Shown piece after piece: positions 1 through 6,386 of a stretch of 8,807 bases of DNA. This stretch comes from a bacterium (lineage in GTDB: Bacteria > Chloroflexota > Dormibacteria > UBA8260 > Bog-877). The position numbers and the translations under genes are program-made. Every line of letters starts with the position of its first letter. Position 1 is the first letter of the stretch. The stretch is from positions 1 through 8,807 of the forward strand of contig JAKABA010000166.1 of the NCBI GenBank assembly GCA_021802115.1, read 5' to 3'. The notes below the pieces were generated by a model. The model was not told the DNA's origin, did no database searches, and saw only the letters and a program-made list of their open reading frames with translations.

Positions 1-1
1 C

Positions 2-451
2 GCCCCCCGGCCGCTGGCGCCCGACCACTTCCGGGAACGGGATGAGTCACTGGGTGAGGATTCGAGCAACTTCGAGTTTCGCATCCGCACCCTGGATGAC
101 GACCGCCTGGTGGGCTTCGTCGCCATCGTCGGGATCGAGTGGCCGAACCGCCATGGTTGGGTGGCCATTGGGCTTGGAGATCCCCGCGATCGCGGCCGCG
201 GCTTCGGGACCGAGGCGATGGGCCTGGCGCTCAGATATGCCTTCCATGAGCTGGGGCTGCACCGCCTGAGCCTCGACGTCATCGCCGACAACCAGCCCGC
301 GATCGCCCTCTACCGTCACCTCGGGTTCGTGGAGGAGGGGCGCCTGCGGGAGCGGGTCCTGCGCGACGGGCAGCGCCTCGACCTGCTGTACATGGGGCTG
401 CTGGCCCACGATTGGGAGCTCGGCCGAACCGGGGCTCCCCCCGCCGGTTGA
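2..451 (+). CDS. GNAT N-acetyltransferase, RimJ/RimL-like (5' end outside window)
   Basis: This is the C-terminal part of an acetyl-CoA-dependent N-acetyltransferase. The frame is open from base 2 to the TGA at 449-451, giving about 149 visible codons. The real start lies upstream of the window, so the GTG at 110 is only internal. The visible part has the GNAT core: a beta-strand region (LVGFVAIVGIEWPNR), then the acetyl-CoA pyrophosphate-binding motif R-x-x-G-x-G (RDRGRGFGTEA), and then the helix and strand ending in RLSLDVIADNQPAIALYRHLGFVEEGRLRE. That last block (N-x-x-A-I-x-L-Y-x-x-L-G-F) is typical of the Acetyltransf_3/RimJ-RimL group, which acetylates protein N-termini or small amines. 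The substrate cannot be told from the sequence. The next gene begins immediately downstream in another frame, so the two are probably cotranscribed. Confidence 0.9.
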   Translation, partial: APRPLAPDHFRERDESLGEDSSNFEFRIRTLDDDRLVGFVAIVGIEWPNRHGWVAIGLGDPRDRGRGFGTEAMGLALRYAFHELGLHRLSLDVIADNQPAIALYRHLGFVEEGRLRERVLRDGQRLDLLYMGLLAHDWELGRTGAPPAG

Positions 452-453
452 TC

Positions 454-1146
454 GTGTCTGCGCGGCCGCCGGATCCCCGGCGTCCCCCGCTGCAGGTGTA
501 CGGCCTCTGGTTCGCCCGGCGCTCGGCAGAGTCGTTCTTGGTCTCGGATCAGGAGCGGGAGACGGCCGCGGCGCAACTGGTCGAGCAGCATGCAGCGGGC
601 CGGCTGACGCTGGATGAGCTGCGGGAGCGGACCGAGATCGTCTACGGCGCCCGGACCCGGGGCGAGCTCAGCGCCGCGCTGGCTGACCTCCCTGGAAGTG
701 CCGGACCGCCCGGCAACCCCTGGGAGGCACTGGTCCAGCTGCGCAGCCGCAATCCCTTCCCCGGCTATGGCTACGCTCGATTCTGGGCCCGGGCCGCCGG
801 GCTCTGGGTGGACTTGATCCTTATCGCCGGACTGTTCTTGGGCCTCGGGCCGGTGGCTGGGGCAGCCCATCTGGCCGCCCTCACCCTGCTGGTCCCACCG
901 GCCTACTTCACCTCCTTCTGGACGGCCCTGGAGCGGACCCCCGGGATGTGGCTGGTCGGAGCCAAGGTGGTGCGTGCGGAGGACGGCGGGCGTTTGGGCC
1001 TCCGGCGGAGCTTCGTCCGCAGTTGTGGGTACCTACTCGACCTCGCGTCGGGCCTGGTTGGCTTCGGCTGGGCGGCCCTGGATCTCCGGCGCCAGGGCTG
1101 GCACGACAAGCTCGCCGGCAGCCTGGTGGTGCGCCGCCTGCGCTGA
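454..1146 (+). CDS. DUF1707 (SHOCT-like) + RDD family membrane protein
   Basis: This is a two-domain protein of unknown function. With a start at the GTG at 454, two bases after the preceding stop, it has 230 residues. Residues about 29-80 (LVSDQERETAAAQLVEQ... through LSAALADLP) match the DUF1707 pattern: a charged start, then the GRLTLDELRERTE and ARTRGEL blocks. Residues about 100-228 form an RDD domain, with R-A-A-G-L-W-V-D at the first membrane helix, a second helix (LAALTLLVPPAYFTSFW), the R-T-P-G-M-W-L-V-G-A-K-V-V block, and a C-terminal G-W-H-D-K-L-A-G-S-L-V-V-R. RDD proteins are integral membrane proteins, some linked to ion exchange, but no substrate is implied here. The start is uncertain. 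TTG 412 would overlap the previous gene, GTG 496 is internal, and TTG 538 would begin exactly at the DUF1707 domain. No convincing ribosome binding site separates these. The last 114 bp overlap the convergent S-component gene. Confidence 0.85.
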   Translation: MSARPPDPRRPPLQVYGLWFARRSAESFLVSDQERETAAAQLVEQHAAGRLTLDELRERTEIVYGARTRGELSAALADLPGSAGPPGNPWEALVQLRSRNPFPGYGYARFWARAAGLWVDLILIAGLFLGLGPVAGAAHLAALTLLVPPAYFTSFWTALERTPGMWLVGAKVVRAEDGGRLGLRRSFVRSCGYLLDLASGLVGFGWAALDLRRQGWHDKLAGSLVVRRLR

Positions 1147-1899
1147 GAGGGGAGCCGCCTCGGGTAGCGGCCACGACAGCTGCAGTCGCTGACCCACCCG
1201 GTGCAGTCCCACCAGGATCGGCAGCCCCAGGAGCAGCGCCATCAGCGCGTTGCCGACCGCCCGAAAGGAATCGTAACCCAAGGATGTCAGCAGGTAGTAG
1301 CCGGCGAACCGGTGGAGGGCCACCAGCGGCGGCAGATGGGGGGTCCACCCCAGCTGCCCGGACCCTGCATAGAAGGTCCAGTTCCAGACATCCATCACCG
1401 CCCCGAACCCGAATCCGGTCACGATGCCGACCCCTGCCAGCAAGGCGACATCGAGCCGGGTGGGGCGCCCACTGCGGCGCCAGCTGCCGGCGATGCCGGC
1501 GAGCATTCCCACCCAGCCGACCGCGAAGAGCTGGTACGGGACCCAGGGCCCCAGCCCCCCGGTGACCAGCGCCGAGGTCAGCAGTGAGCCCGCACCAACT
1601 AAGAATCCGAACTCCGGGCCCAGCGCGTAGCCACCGCACAGGACCAGCAGGAAGATCGGGCTGAAGCCCGCGATCCCGGTGACCAGGGCCGCTCGCAGAG
1701 CGGCGTCGGCGGCGCTGAGGGCGGCCAGCAGCGCGAACGCGCGGGTGCTCATCCTGCGAGTCCCGACCTCGAAGGCGAGGAGCCCGAGGAGGGTGCCCAG
1801 CCCGATCGCCAAGGCGGGGGTGCTGGCCGGCAGTCCCAAGCCCGAGAACGGCCAGAGAAAGAGGCCGATCCCGAGCAGGCTGATGACGATGAGGATCAC
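1033..1899 (-). CDS. ECF transporter S component (substrate-binding membrane subunit), probably corrinoid-specific
   Basis: This is the 288-residue hydrophobic substrate-capture subunit of an energy-coupling-factor importer. About six membrane segments span residues 1-235. The stretch at 96-136 (E-F-G-F-L-V-G-A, then G-G-L-G-P-W-V-P-Y-Q-L-F-A-V-G-W-V-G-M-L-A-G) is typical of ECF S components, and a second aromatic-rich patch (MDVWNWTFYAG, 169-179) may line the binding pocket. The GTG start at 1899 overlaps the stop of the ATPase gene by 4 nt (GTGA), so translation is probably coupled. As last gene of a cobalamin-riboswitch operon that also encodes a transcobalamin-like lipoprotein, its likely substrate is cobalamin or a precursor such as cobinamide. 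This specificity is inferred from context, by analogy with CbrT. Residues about 240-288 form a non-membrane tail, and the last 37 codons are antisense to the RDD gene. No terminator is visible after the TAG stop. Confidence 0.85.
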   Translation of the reverse strand: MILIVISLLGIGLFLWPFSGLGLPASTPALAIGLGTLLGLLAFEVGTRRMSTRAFALLAALSAADAALRAALVTGIAGFSPIFLLVLCGGYALGPEFGFLVGAGSLLTSALVTGGLGPWVPYQLFAVGWVGMLAGIAGSWRRSGRPTRLDVALLAGVGIVTGFGFGAVMDVWNWTFYAGSGQLGWTPHLPPLVALHRFAGYYLLTSLGYDSFRAVGNALMALLLGLPILVGLHRVGQRLQLSWPLPEAAPLSAQAAHHQAAGELVVPALAPEIQGRPAEANQARREVE

Positions 1900-3233
1900 G
1901 CCGGGGCAGCCGTCATCCGGGTGAGACCGCTAGATTCCGCGACCCAGGTGGAGTCACCGACATGTTCAGCGAAGTCACGGTCGCTGGTCGCCACCAGCAC
2001 CGCCGCCCCCGACTCCGCCAACGCGTCGATGGCGGAGATCAGCATCTCGCGAGCGGGCTGGTCAGCCCCCCGGGTGGGCTCGTCCAGGAAGACGCTGACG
2101 GGCGAACCGATCAGCACCGCAGCGAGGGCCACCCGCTGCCTTTGTCCGGTGCTGAGGTCGCGCGGGTCGCGATCGGCCAGCTCCGAGATCGCGAACTGTC
2201 GCAGGATCGGGTCGACCTCCAGGGGCAGCTTCAGCCATCTGGCGGTCTGCTCCACCTCCTTGCGCACGGTCGCCTGGTGCAGGAGGGAGCCGGGCTCCTG
2301 GGGCAGGTAGGCGGCCCGACCGGGGCTCCGCTCCACCATCCCGGACAGGGGCGGAAGCAGCCCCGCCACCGTCCGCAAGAGGGTTGTCTTGCCGGCGCCG
2401 TTGGCGCCGGTCACGGCGACCACCTCCCCGCGCCGGCAGCTGAGGTTGAGATTCTGCAGCAGCGGGAACCCATGGCCGATCGCCAGATCGTCAGCTGCCC
2501 AGGCGACATCGCCCCCGCGGGCCGTCCGCGCACGGCGAGTGGGCCAGGTGACATCGAGACGGGCCGGCAGTAACCGGCCGCCGACCATGGCCAGCTCCTG
2601 GGTGGCGATCGCCGGGACGCGGTCCGGCCGGTGCTCGGCGACCACCACGCTGACGCCCTCCCTGACCAGGGATGTGAGGCACCGTCCCAGCAGGTCGGCG
2701 CCGGCGGGATCCAGCTGGGAGGTGGGCTCGTCCAGCACCAGCAGCTCCGGGGCCATCGCCAGCGCCCCTGCCAGGGCCACCCTCTGCAGCTCCCCGCCTG
2801 AGATCGCGTCCAGGCGGCGGCCGGCCAGGTGGGAGATCCCCAGGGAGTCCATCGCCGCCTCCGCGCGCCGCCGCACCACAGCCCGCCCGAGGCCCAGGTT
2901 GGCCGGACCGAATGCCACCTCCTGCTCCACCACCGGCATCACCATCTGGCGCTCGGGCTCCTGGAACACCATGGCGACGTGCCGGGCGAGCTGGCGCGGG
3001 GTGATGTGGCGCAGGCTCTGGCCCAGCACCTGGACCTCGCCGCGCGCCCGGCCCCCATGAAAGTGGGGAACCAGGGCATCCAGGCAGCGCAGCAGAGTCG
3101 ACTTGCCGCCACCGGACTCCCCGGTAAGCAGCACCAGGCCCGGTTGGAGCGCCGCTTCCAGCTCCGCCAGGGCAGGTTGGTTCGCGCCTGGATACCAGTA
3201 ACTGAAGTCGTGGAAGCGCGCGATTGCGCTCAT
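1896..3233 (-). CDS. Fused double ECF ATPase (EcfA-EcfA')
   Basis: This 445-residue protein contains both ATPase domains of an ECF importer in one chain. NBD1 has Walker A GESGGGKST (38-46), Q-loop Q91 in FQEPERQ, signature SGGELQR (145-151), Walker B LLVLDEP (164-170, catalytic E169) and switch H201. NBD2 has Walker A GANGAGKTT (276-284), Q312, signature LSTGQRQR (360-367) and Walker B ending in LDEPT (383-387, E385), but its switch position reads T-S-D (S417) where T-H-D is expected. The FQxPxxQ form of the first Q-loop is characteristic of ECF ATPases. The ATG at 3233 is chosen because it overlaps the ecfT stop as ATGA and begins right at the domain. The frame stays open upstream to 3413, but that stretch is antisense-free coding sequence of ecfT in another frame. 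The protein acts at the cytoplasmic face with EcfT and the S component. Confidence 0.93.
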   Translation of the reverse strand: MSAIARFHDFSYWYPGANQPALAELEAALQPGLVLLTGESGGGKSTLLRCLDALVPHFHGGRARGEVQVLGQSLRHITPRQLARHVAMVFQEPERQMVMPVVEQEVAFGPANLGLGRAVVRRRAEAAMDSLGISHLAGRRLDAISGGELQRVALAGALAMAPELLVLDEPTSQLDPAGADLLGRCLTSLVREGVSVVVAEHRPDRVPAIATQELAMVGGRLLPARLDVTWPTRRARTARGGDVAWAADDLAIGHGFPLLQNLNLSCRRGEVVAVTGANGAGKTTLLRTVAGLLPPLSGMVERSPGRAAYLPQEPGSLLHQATVRKEVEQTARWLKLPLEVDPILRQFAISELADRDPRDLSTGQRQRVALAAVLIGSPVSVFLDEPTRGADQPAREMLISAIDALAESGAAVLVATSDRDFAEHVGDSTWVAESSGLTRMTAAPA

Positions 3234-4048
3234 GTCAGCGCCCCCGGAGCCGCCAGCAGGGCGCAGGCCAGGGTGGGCATCCAGGTCAGCCCTGGCACGA
3301 CCAGGCTCGGGTAGGGTTGCCAGTTCGAGACGCCGCCACTGAGCAGCCCGATGACGAACAGGACCATGGCTGCTGTGGAGGTTGCGCCAACCATCACGCT
3401 GAGCCGGTTCCACTTAACCGGGAACGCGTTGGTCCGGGCACCCGTACCGAAGCCCCTGGCCTCCATCGCCTCCGCAAGCAGCACCGAACCCTCGATCGCG
3501 GTCAGCACCGACGGGACCGCGACCGCAGTCACGGAGCGCAGCCCGTGAGGACGCCAGCCCCGCATGGTCTGGGCTTCGCGCACGGCCAGGAAGCTGGTGC
3601 GCAGCCGTGGCAGCAGGCTGGTGGTAGCGCCCAGGGCGGCGCCCGTGCGGTGGAGCGCGCGGGGTAAGGCGTCGATCAGCTGCTGGGGCTCCACCACCAG
3701 CCCCAGGGTGGAGGCCGCCAGCAGGCAGGCCCCCAGCCCCAACGCGATGTCGCCTCCGTACACCGCACCCTCGATCGTGAGCTGTCCGCCCAAGGCCGGC
3801 AGCCACCCGGGCAGGGTCACCAGCACGTCCTGGCCGGTGTGGCTGAGCAAGAGGTTGAAGACCACCGCCAGGAGGCAGACCACCCCGACCCAACGGATCA
3901 CCGGCAACAGGCTCGTTCCCGGGCGGCGATGGCGGGCCAGAACCGCTGCCGCCGCCGCCAGAGTGAGGACCCGATAGATCGGGTCCTCACTCCCCAGGGA
4001 GAGCAGCAGGACCGCGCCGACCCACAGCAGCAGGGCCCGCGCGTTCAT
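3230..4048 (-). CDS. ecfT: ECF transporter transmembrane coupling subunit (EcfT)
   Basis: This 272-residue membrane protein couples the ATPases to the S component. It has hydrophobic segments near residues 5-20, 28-38, 48-68, 98-118, 215-238 and 247-268. Between them lies the cytoplasmic coupling-helix region (about 119-200). EcfT proteins carry two short Ala-Arg-Gly motifs here that dock on the ATPases. The second is intact (E-A-R-G-F, ARG at 197-199), while the first reads M-R-G (162-164), a mild deviation. The ATG at 4048 lies 7 nt after the stop of the lipoprotein gene, and the stop overlaps the ATPase start by 4 nt. A perfect 15-bp inverted repeat lies within codons 19-30 and is described separately. 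The family assignment rests on the topology, the MRG/ARG pair and the gene order T-AA'-S. I see no internal promoter. Confidence 0.9.
   Translation of the reverse strand: MNARALLLWVGAVLLLSLGSEDPIYRVLTLAAAAAVLARHRRPGTSLLPVIRWVGVVCLLAVVFNLLLSHTGQDVLVTLPGWLPALGGQLTIEGAVYGGDIALGLGACLLAASTLGLVVEPQQLIDALPRALHRTGAALGATTSLLPRLRTSFLAVREAQTMRGWRPHGLRSVTAVAVPSVLTAIEGSVLLAEAMEARGFGTGARTNAFPVKWNRLSVMVGATSTAAMVLFVIGLLSGGVSNWQPYPSLVVPGLTWMPTLACALLAAPGALT
3961..3992. repeat. Perfect 15-bp inverted repeat inside ecfT
   Basis: GAGTGAGGACCCGAT (3961-3975) is followed by two bases (AG) and then its exact reverse complement (3978-3992). On the ecfT transcript this would fold into a very stable hairpin about 56 nt after the start codon, within codons 19-30 (residues GSEDPIYRVLTL). 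No T-run follows it, so it does not look like an intrinsic terminator. A role in RNA stability, translation pausing or protein binding is possible but unproven. Confidence 0.9.
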
Positions 4049-4055
4049 GACCTTG

Positions 4056-4535
4056 TCAGCTATTCAAGGGTGGCTTGGGCGGAGCCCCCGGGGTGCCGCT
4101 GCCGAAGTGCCAGCCCAAGGCGTCCCCGTTGCGCAGCTTGATGTCGGTGACCCCGACCTGAGCCACCTTCCAGGGGCCCTTCCCAGTCCAGACGAAGAGG
4201 GCCCAGTAGGGCTTGCCGGAGGCGAAGCAGCTGCTGTACGAGCTGGGCTCGTGGTCGATCTGGCACACCGCGTTGCCGAAACTGAAGTGCTGCTCGGCGT
4301 ACTCGATCCCGCTTCGCTTCATGGCGGTCTGGGCCGGGATCTCGGGACCCTTGAAGTTGACGCAGCTCTCCACGACCTTCTTGCTGGCCAGTTCAACCAC
4401 GACCTCGACCCGGTTGCCGCTCCCGCACTGGGATCGGGGCCCGGTCGTGGCCGCCGACGTGGCGCCGCAACCCGCCAACAGCACCGCCGCGAACATCGGG
4501 GCCAGTATCGCGCTGGCCACTTGAGACGACCTCAT
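4056..4535 (-). CDS. Lipoprotein with transcobalamin C-terminal-like (DUF4430-like) domain
   Basis: This 159-residue surface lipoprotein is the first gene of the riboswitch operon. The signal peptide (MRSSQVASAILAPMFAAV) ends in the lipobox L-L-A-G-C with lipidated Cys23. The mature part has the pattern of the small beta-grasp-like domain at the C-terminus of transcobalamin and intrinsic factor: an initial strand (RVEVVVELASKKVV), a segment with A-Q-T-A-M (69-72) in the place of the usual T-x-x-x-A helix, and then Y-W-A-L-F-V, G-P-W-K-V and N-G-D-A-L-G-W-H-F-G (110-145). Four further cysteines (37, 58, 91, 103) could form two disulfides. The ATG at 4535 is well supported by AGGAGG eight bases upstream. 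The frame stays open to 4766, but that extension would run through the riboswitch. The likely role is capture of cobalamin or a corrinoid outside the membrane for the ECF importer encoded next, 7 nt downstream. This is inference, and the fold call comes from motif resemblance. Confidence 0.82.
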   Translation of the reverse strand: MRSSQVASAILAPMFAAVLLAGCGATSAATTGPRSQCGSGNRVEVVVELASKKVVESCVNFKGPEIPAQTAMKRSGIEYAEQHFSFGNAVCQIDHEPSSYSSCFASGKPYWALFVWTGKGPWKVAQVGVTDIKLRNGDALGWHFGSGTPGAPPKPPLNS

Positions 4536-4543
4536 CGTCTCCA

Positions 4544-4549
4544 CCTCCT
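4544..4549 (-). promoter_or_regulatory. Ribosome binding site of the lipoprotein gene
   Basis: The minus strand reads AGGAGG, a perfect anti-SD match, with 8 nt before the ATG at 4535. It fixes this start against the longer open frame to 4766 and is the natural target if the riboswitch controls translation. Confidence 0.85.
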
Positions 4550-4561
4550 GGCGGCTGCTCT

Positions 4562-4597
4562 GGCCCCACGCTGAAAATGGGCCCGCCGCCTGGGGCC
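4562..4597 (-). promoter_or_regulatory. Putative expression platform of the cobalamin riboswitch
   Basis: Between the aptamer and the lipoprotein RBS, the minus-strand RNA starts with GGCCCCA (4597-4591). This can pair with GGGCC (4584-4580), giving a short hairpin followed by CATTTTC. It can instead pair over 7 bp with TGGGGCC (4568-4562), just upstream of the RBS. The two pairings exclude each other, as expected for a switching element. Which state is ON, and whether control is by termination or RBS access, cannot be decided by eye. Confidence 0.45.
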
Positions 4598-4631
4598 TTC
4601 CTTCCCGTTGCGCGCGGGGGATGCTCGGCAC

Positions 4632-4790
4632 CCGCTCGGGCCGGTCTCCTGGCTCGCGGATCGCTGCCTCATCGCCGCCTTCCCAGGATCGTTCCCGGTG
4701 GCACTCTGGCAGAGGCTCCCCGCTCACAGTTGCGCGACAGCTCCGGATTTGGGCACGTCCCCGCACCGGATTCCCATTCGCCCGAGGGGC
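4632..4790 (-). ncRNA. Cobalamin (B12) riboswitch aptamer
   Basis: This is a cis-acting RNA that binds adenosylcobalamin or another cobalamin and normally lowers expression of the downstream operon when the vitamin is plentiful. The minus strand shows the conserved segments in order: GGGAATCCGGTG (4775-4764), AAATCCGG followed by GCAACTGT (4733-4726), GAGCGGGGAGC, TGGGAAGGC (4685-4677), CGATGAGG, and the B12 box GAGCCAGGAGACCGGCC (4655-4639). The ends are closed by a perfect 7-bp helix, CTCGGGC (4786-4780) with GCCCGAG (4641-4635). It sits in the 354-bp gap between the MFS gene and the lipoprotein gene and points into the ECF operon, which makes it strong evidence for a corrinoid-linked function. 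The exact aptamer boundaries and the cobalamin subclass are uncertain. Confidence 0.95.
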
Positions 4791-4808
4791 TATTCGGTTG
4801 TGGAGGGA

Positions 4809-4814
4809 ATCTTA
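4809..4814 (-). promoter_or_regulatory. Possible -10 element for the riboswitch operon
   Basis: The minus strand reads TAAGAT about 18 nt before the aptamer starts, the right place for a promoter of this leader. No good -35 box is visible at the usual distance, so the call is weak. A 6-bp inverted repeat (GGTCCC/GGGACC, 4828-4845) lies just upstream and could be a weak end signal for the MFS transcript or a binding site. Confidence 0.25.
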
Positions 4815-4889
4815 GAGCAACCAACCCGGTCCCGGGGCAGGGACCTGTGCACCACCCGGGCCAAAGGGTCGATGCGAACGCCGCGAGGG

Positions 4890-6179
4890 TCAGGCGGTCC
4901 GCGGCGGCGGCAGGTTCACTGAGTTCGGCAGGTGGTGCCCGAGCTTGCCCGCCCCGACTGCCAGGCCCAGGAAGACGGTGGCCCACAACACCCACATCCC
5001 CGGCCGCAGCTGCGACCCGACCACCAGCCCGCCAACCGCGGGGCCGATGATGAGACCCACCGACCAGGAGAGGTTGAAGGTTGCCATGTAACGTCCTCTG
5101 GCCGCCGGTCTTGCCATGTCGGCGACCAGAGGGCCGATGGTGGAGCTGAGGAGACACTCCGCCGCCCCGAACGCGACCGCAAACAGCCCCAACAGGGCGG
5201 CCGCGGCCAGGCCCCGCTCCCAGCTGGCGACCTCACCGATGAGCCAGGCGCTGGCCCAGGCGGCGGCCGCCAGCATCAGGGTCCTGGTTCGGGGCAGTCC
5301 CCGTACGAAGCGGGCGATGGGCAGCTGGGCGAGCACTATGAAGCCCGTGTTCGCGGCCAGGATGAGGCCGATCGCGGCGGTGGGCACGGCCAGGAAGACG
5401 CGCGCGTAGAGCGGGACTGCGCTGTCGAGTTGGGCGTATGCGCCGACCACGACCACCAAGTTGAAGACCACCACCACCATGAACCGGAGGTCGCGCAGCA
5501 CCTCGAGGTAGCCGCTGCGGCGACCGGCGGCCGAGGCTGCCCTCCCCGACGGCACCAGGGCCACGACCAAGAGCAAAAACGCGACAAATGTGGCCGCATC
5601 GATGAGGTAGATCGTGGTGAAGGTCCCGGGCCGGACGGTGGAGACAATCAGGCCGCCGCTGATCGCGCCGATCCCGATGCCGAGATTGTTGGCGGCGTAC
5701 TGCAGCGACGCCGCCGAGGTCCGCTCCTCCCTGGTCGTGAGCGCGGCCAGCAGCGCGGCGATGGCGGGATAGTAACAACCCGCTCCGATCCCGATGAGCA
5801 GCATCGCCCCCGCCGCCTCGGGAAGGTTGACCACGTAGCCGAGGTAGGCAAACCCCATGGTCTGGGCCGAGAGCCCGGCCAGGATCAGCGCCTTGGGGCT
5901 CGCCCGGTCGACCAGTGAGCCACCGACCAGCGCCGTCAGCAGCGAGGCGAGTGCCGACAGAGAAAGGATGGCTCCGACGATTGGGATCGGCAGCCCCCGG
6001 ACCACGTGCAGGTAGATGGATCCGTACGGCAGGACGAATCCGTTACCGAGGGCGGAGATGGCCCCACCGGCGACCACAATCCACACTCGCAAAGGCAGGG
6101 CCGGGCGCAGGCTGCGCAGGTAGCCGATCGCGAGGTGGCCCGGCTGGGGGTGCGTCCCGGTGCTCCTTGGCCCCGGCAC
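4890..6179 (-). CDS. MFS transporter (DHA1-like multidrug exporter type)
   Basis: This 429-residue protein has about 12 predicted membrane helices in two halves and is probably a proton-driven exporter in the cytoplasmic membrane. Between helices 2 and 3 it carries MFS motif A (GGSLVDRASPKALIL, residues 86-100: G-x-L-x-D-R-x-x-x-K). A well-kept block in the second half (RGRYMATFNLSWSVGLIIGPAVGG) resembles those of drug:H+ antiporters of the MdtH/YttB type. The GTG start at 6179 is supported by AGGAG at 6188-6192, 8 nt upstream. The first 30 residues are polar and probably cytoplasmic. The gene lies on the same strand as, and upstream of, the riboswitch operon, but the riboswitch is downstream of it and so does not control it. 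The substrate is unknown; export of a drug-like compound is the default family expectation. Confidence 0.9.
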   Translation of the reverse strand: MPGPRSTGTHPQPGHLAIGYLRSLRPALPLRVWIVVAGGAISALGNGFVLPYGSIYLHVVRGLPIPIVGAILSLSALASLLTALVGGSLVDRASPKALILAGLSAQTMGFAYLGYVVNLPEAAGAMLLIGIGAGCYYPAIAALLAALTTREERTSAASLQYAANNLGIGIGAISGGLIVSTVRPGTFTTIYLIDAATFVAFLLLVVALVPSGRAASAAGRRSGYLEVLRDLRFMVVVVFNLVVVVGAYAQLDSAVPLYARVFLAVPTAAIGLILAANTGFIVLAQLPIARFVRGLPRTRTLMLAAAAWASAWLIGEVASWERGLAAAALLGLFAVAFGAAECLLSSTIGPLVADMARPAARGRYMATFNLSWSVGLIIGPAVGGLVVGSQLRPGMWVLWATVFLGLAVGAGKLGHHLPNSVNLPPPRTA

Positions 6180-6187
6180 TCAGGTGA

Positions 6188-6192
6188 CTCCT
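6188..6192 (-). promoter_or_regulatory. Ribosome binding site of the MFS gene
   Basis: AGGAG on the minus strand with an 8-nt spacer supports the GTG at 6179 as the start. Confidence 0.75.
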
Positions 6193-6232
6193 GGCGGCCG
6201 ACGGTCCAGCAGGTGGCCGAGCCCCGGTCCGG

Positions 6233-6250
6233 CGCCGACGATCATCGGCG
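6233..6250. promoter_or_regulatory. Inverted repeat upstream of the MFS gene, possible operator
   Basis: CGCCGA (6233-6238), six bases, then TCGGCG (6245-6250) form a perfect 6-bp dyad 54-71 bp before the MFS start, within the 207-bp gap that should hold its promoter. Exporter genes are often repressed through such dyads, but no regulator gene is adjacent, and short GC-rich dyads arise easily by chance here. Confidence 0.25.
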
Positions 6251-6386
6251 GACGCGGTCGATGGCCCGCGCGCAGCGCGGCCCTGACCCGAGGCCAGCGG
6301 TTCCTGCCGTGCGCCGCCTGGGGTGGGAAGCGTGCCAGCCCTCAACATGTCCACCGCCGGGCCGCCAGGCTCGGCCGCGGGCGACA

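Noticed and set aside
908..1639. Alternative minus-strand frame (243 residues) in the S-component region.
   Set aside because: Composition is Arg/Gly/Pro/Ala-rich without membrane segments, while the adjacent frame encodes a clear S component.
3234..3413. N-terminal extension of the fused ATPase (60 extra residues from an upstream start).
   Set aside because: The extension overlaps the ecfT coding region, is low-complexity in character, and precedes the conserved domain. The ATG at 3233 gives the usual ATGA coupling and the right domain start.
4536..4766. N-terminal extension of the lipoprotein frame.
   Set aside because: It would translate through the B12 box and aptamer core. The ATG at 4535 has a perfect AGGAGG and is followed at once by a lipoprotein signal peptide.
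4828..4845. GGTCCC/GGGACC hairpin as an intrinsic terminator for the MFS gene.
   Set aside because: The stem is only 6 bp and no T-run follows on the minus strand, so it was kept only as a remark under the possible promoter.
4932..5918. Long plus-strand open frame (328 residues) opposite the MFS gene.
   Set aside because: The product is rich in Gln, Arg, Gly, Asp and His with no domain. It is the antisense shadow of a GC-rich membrane protein gene.
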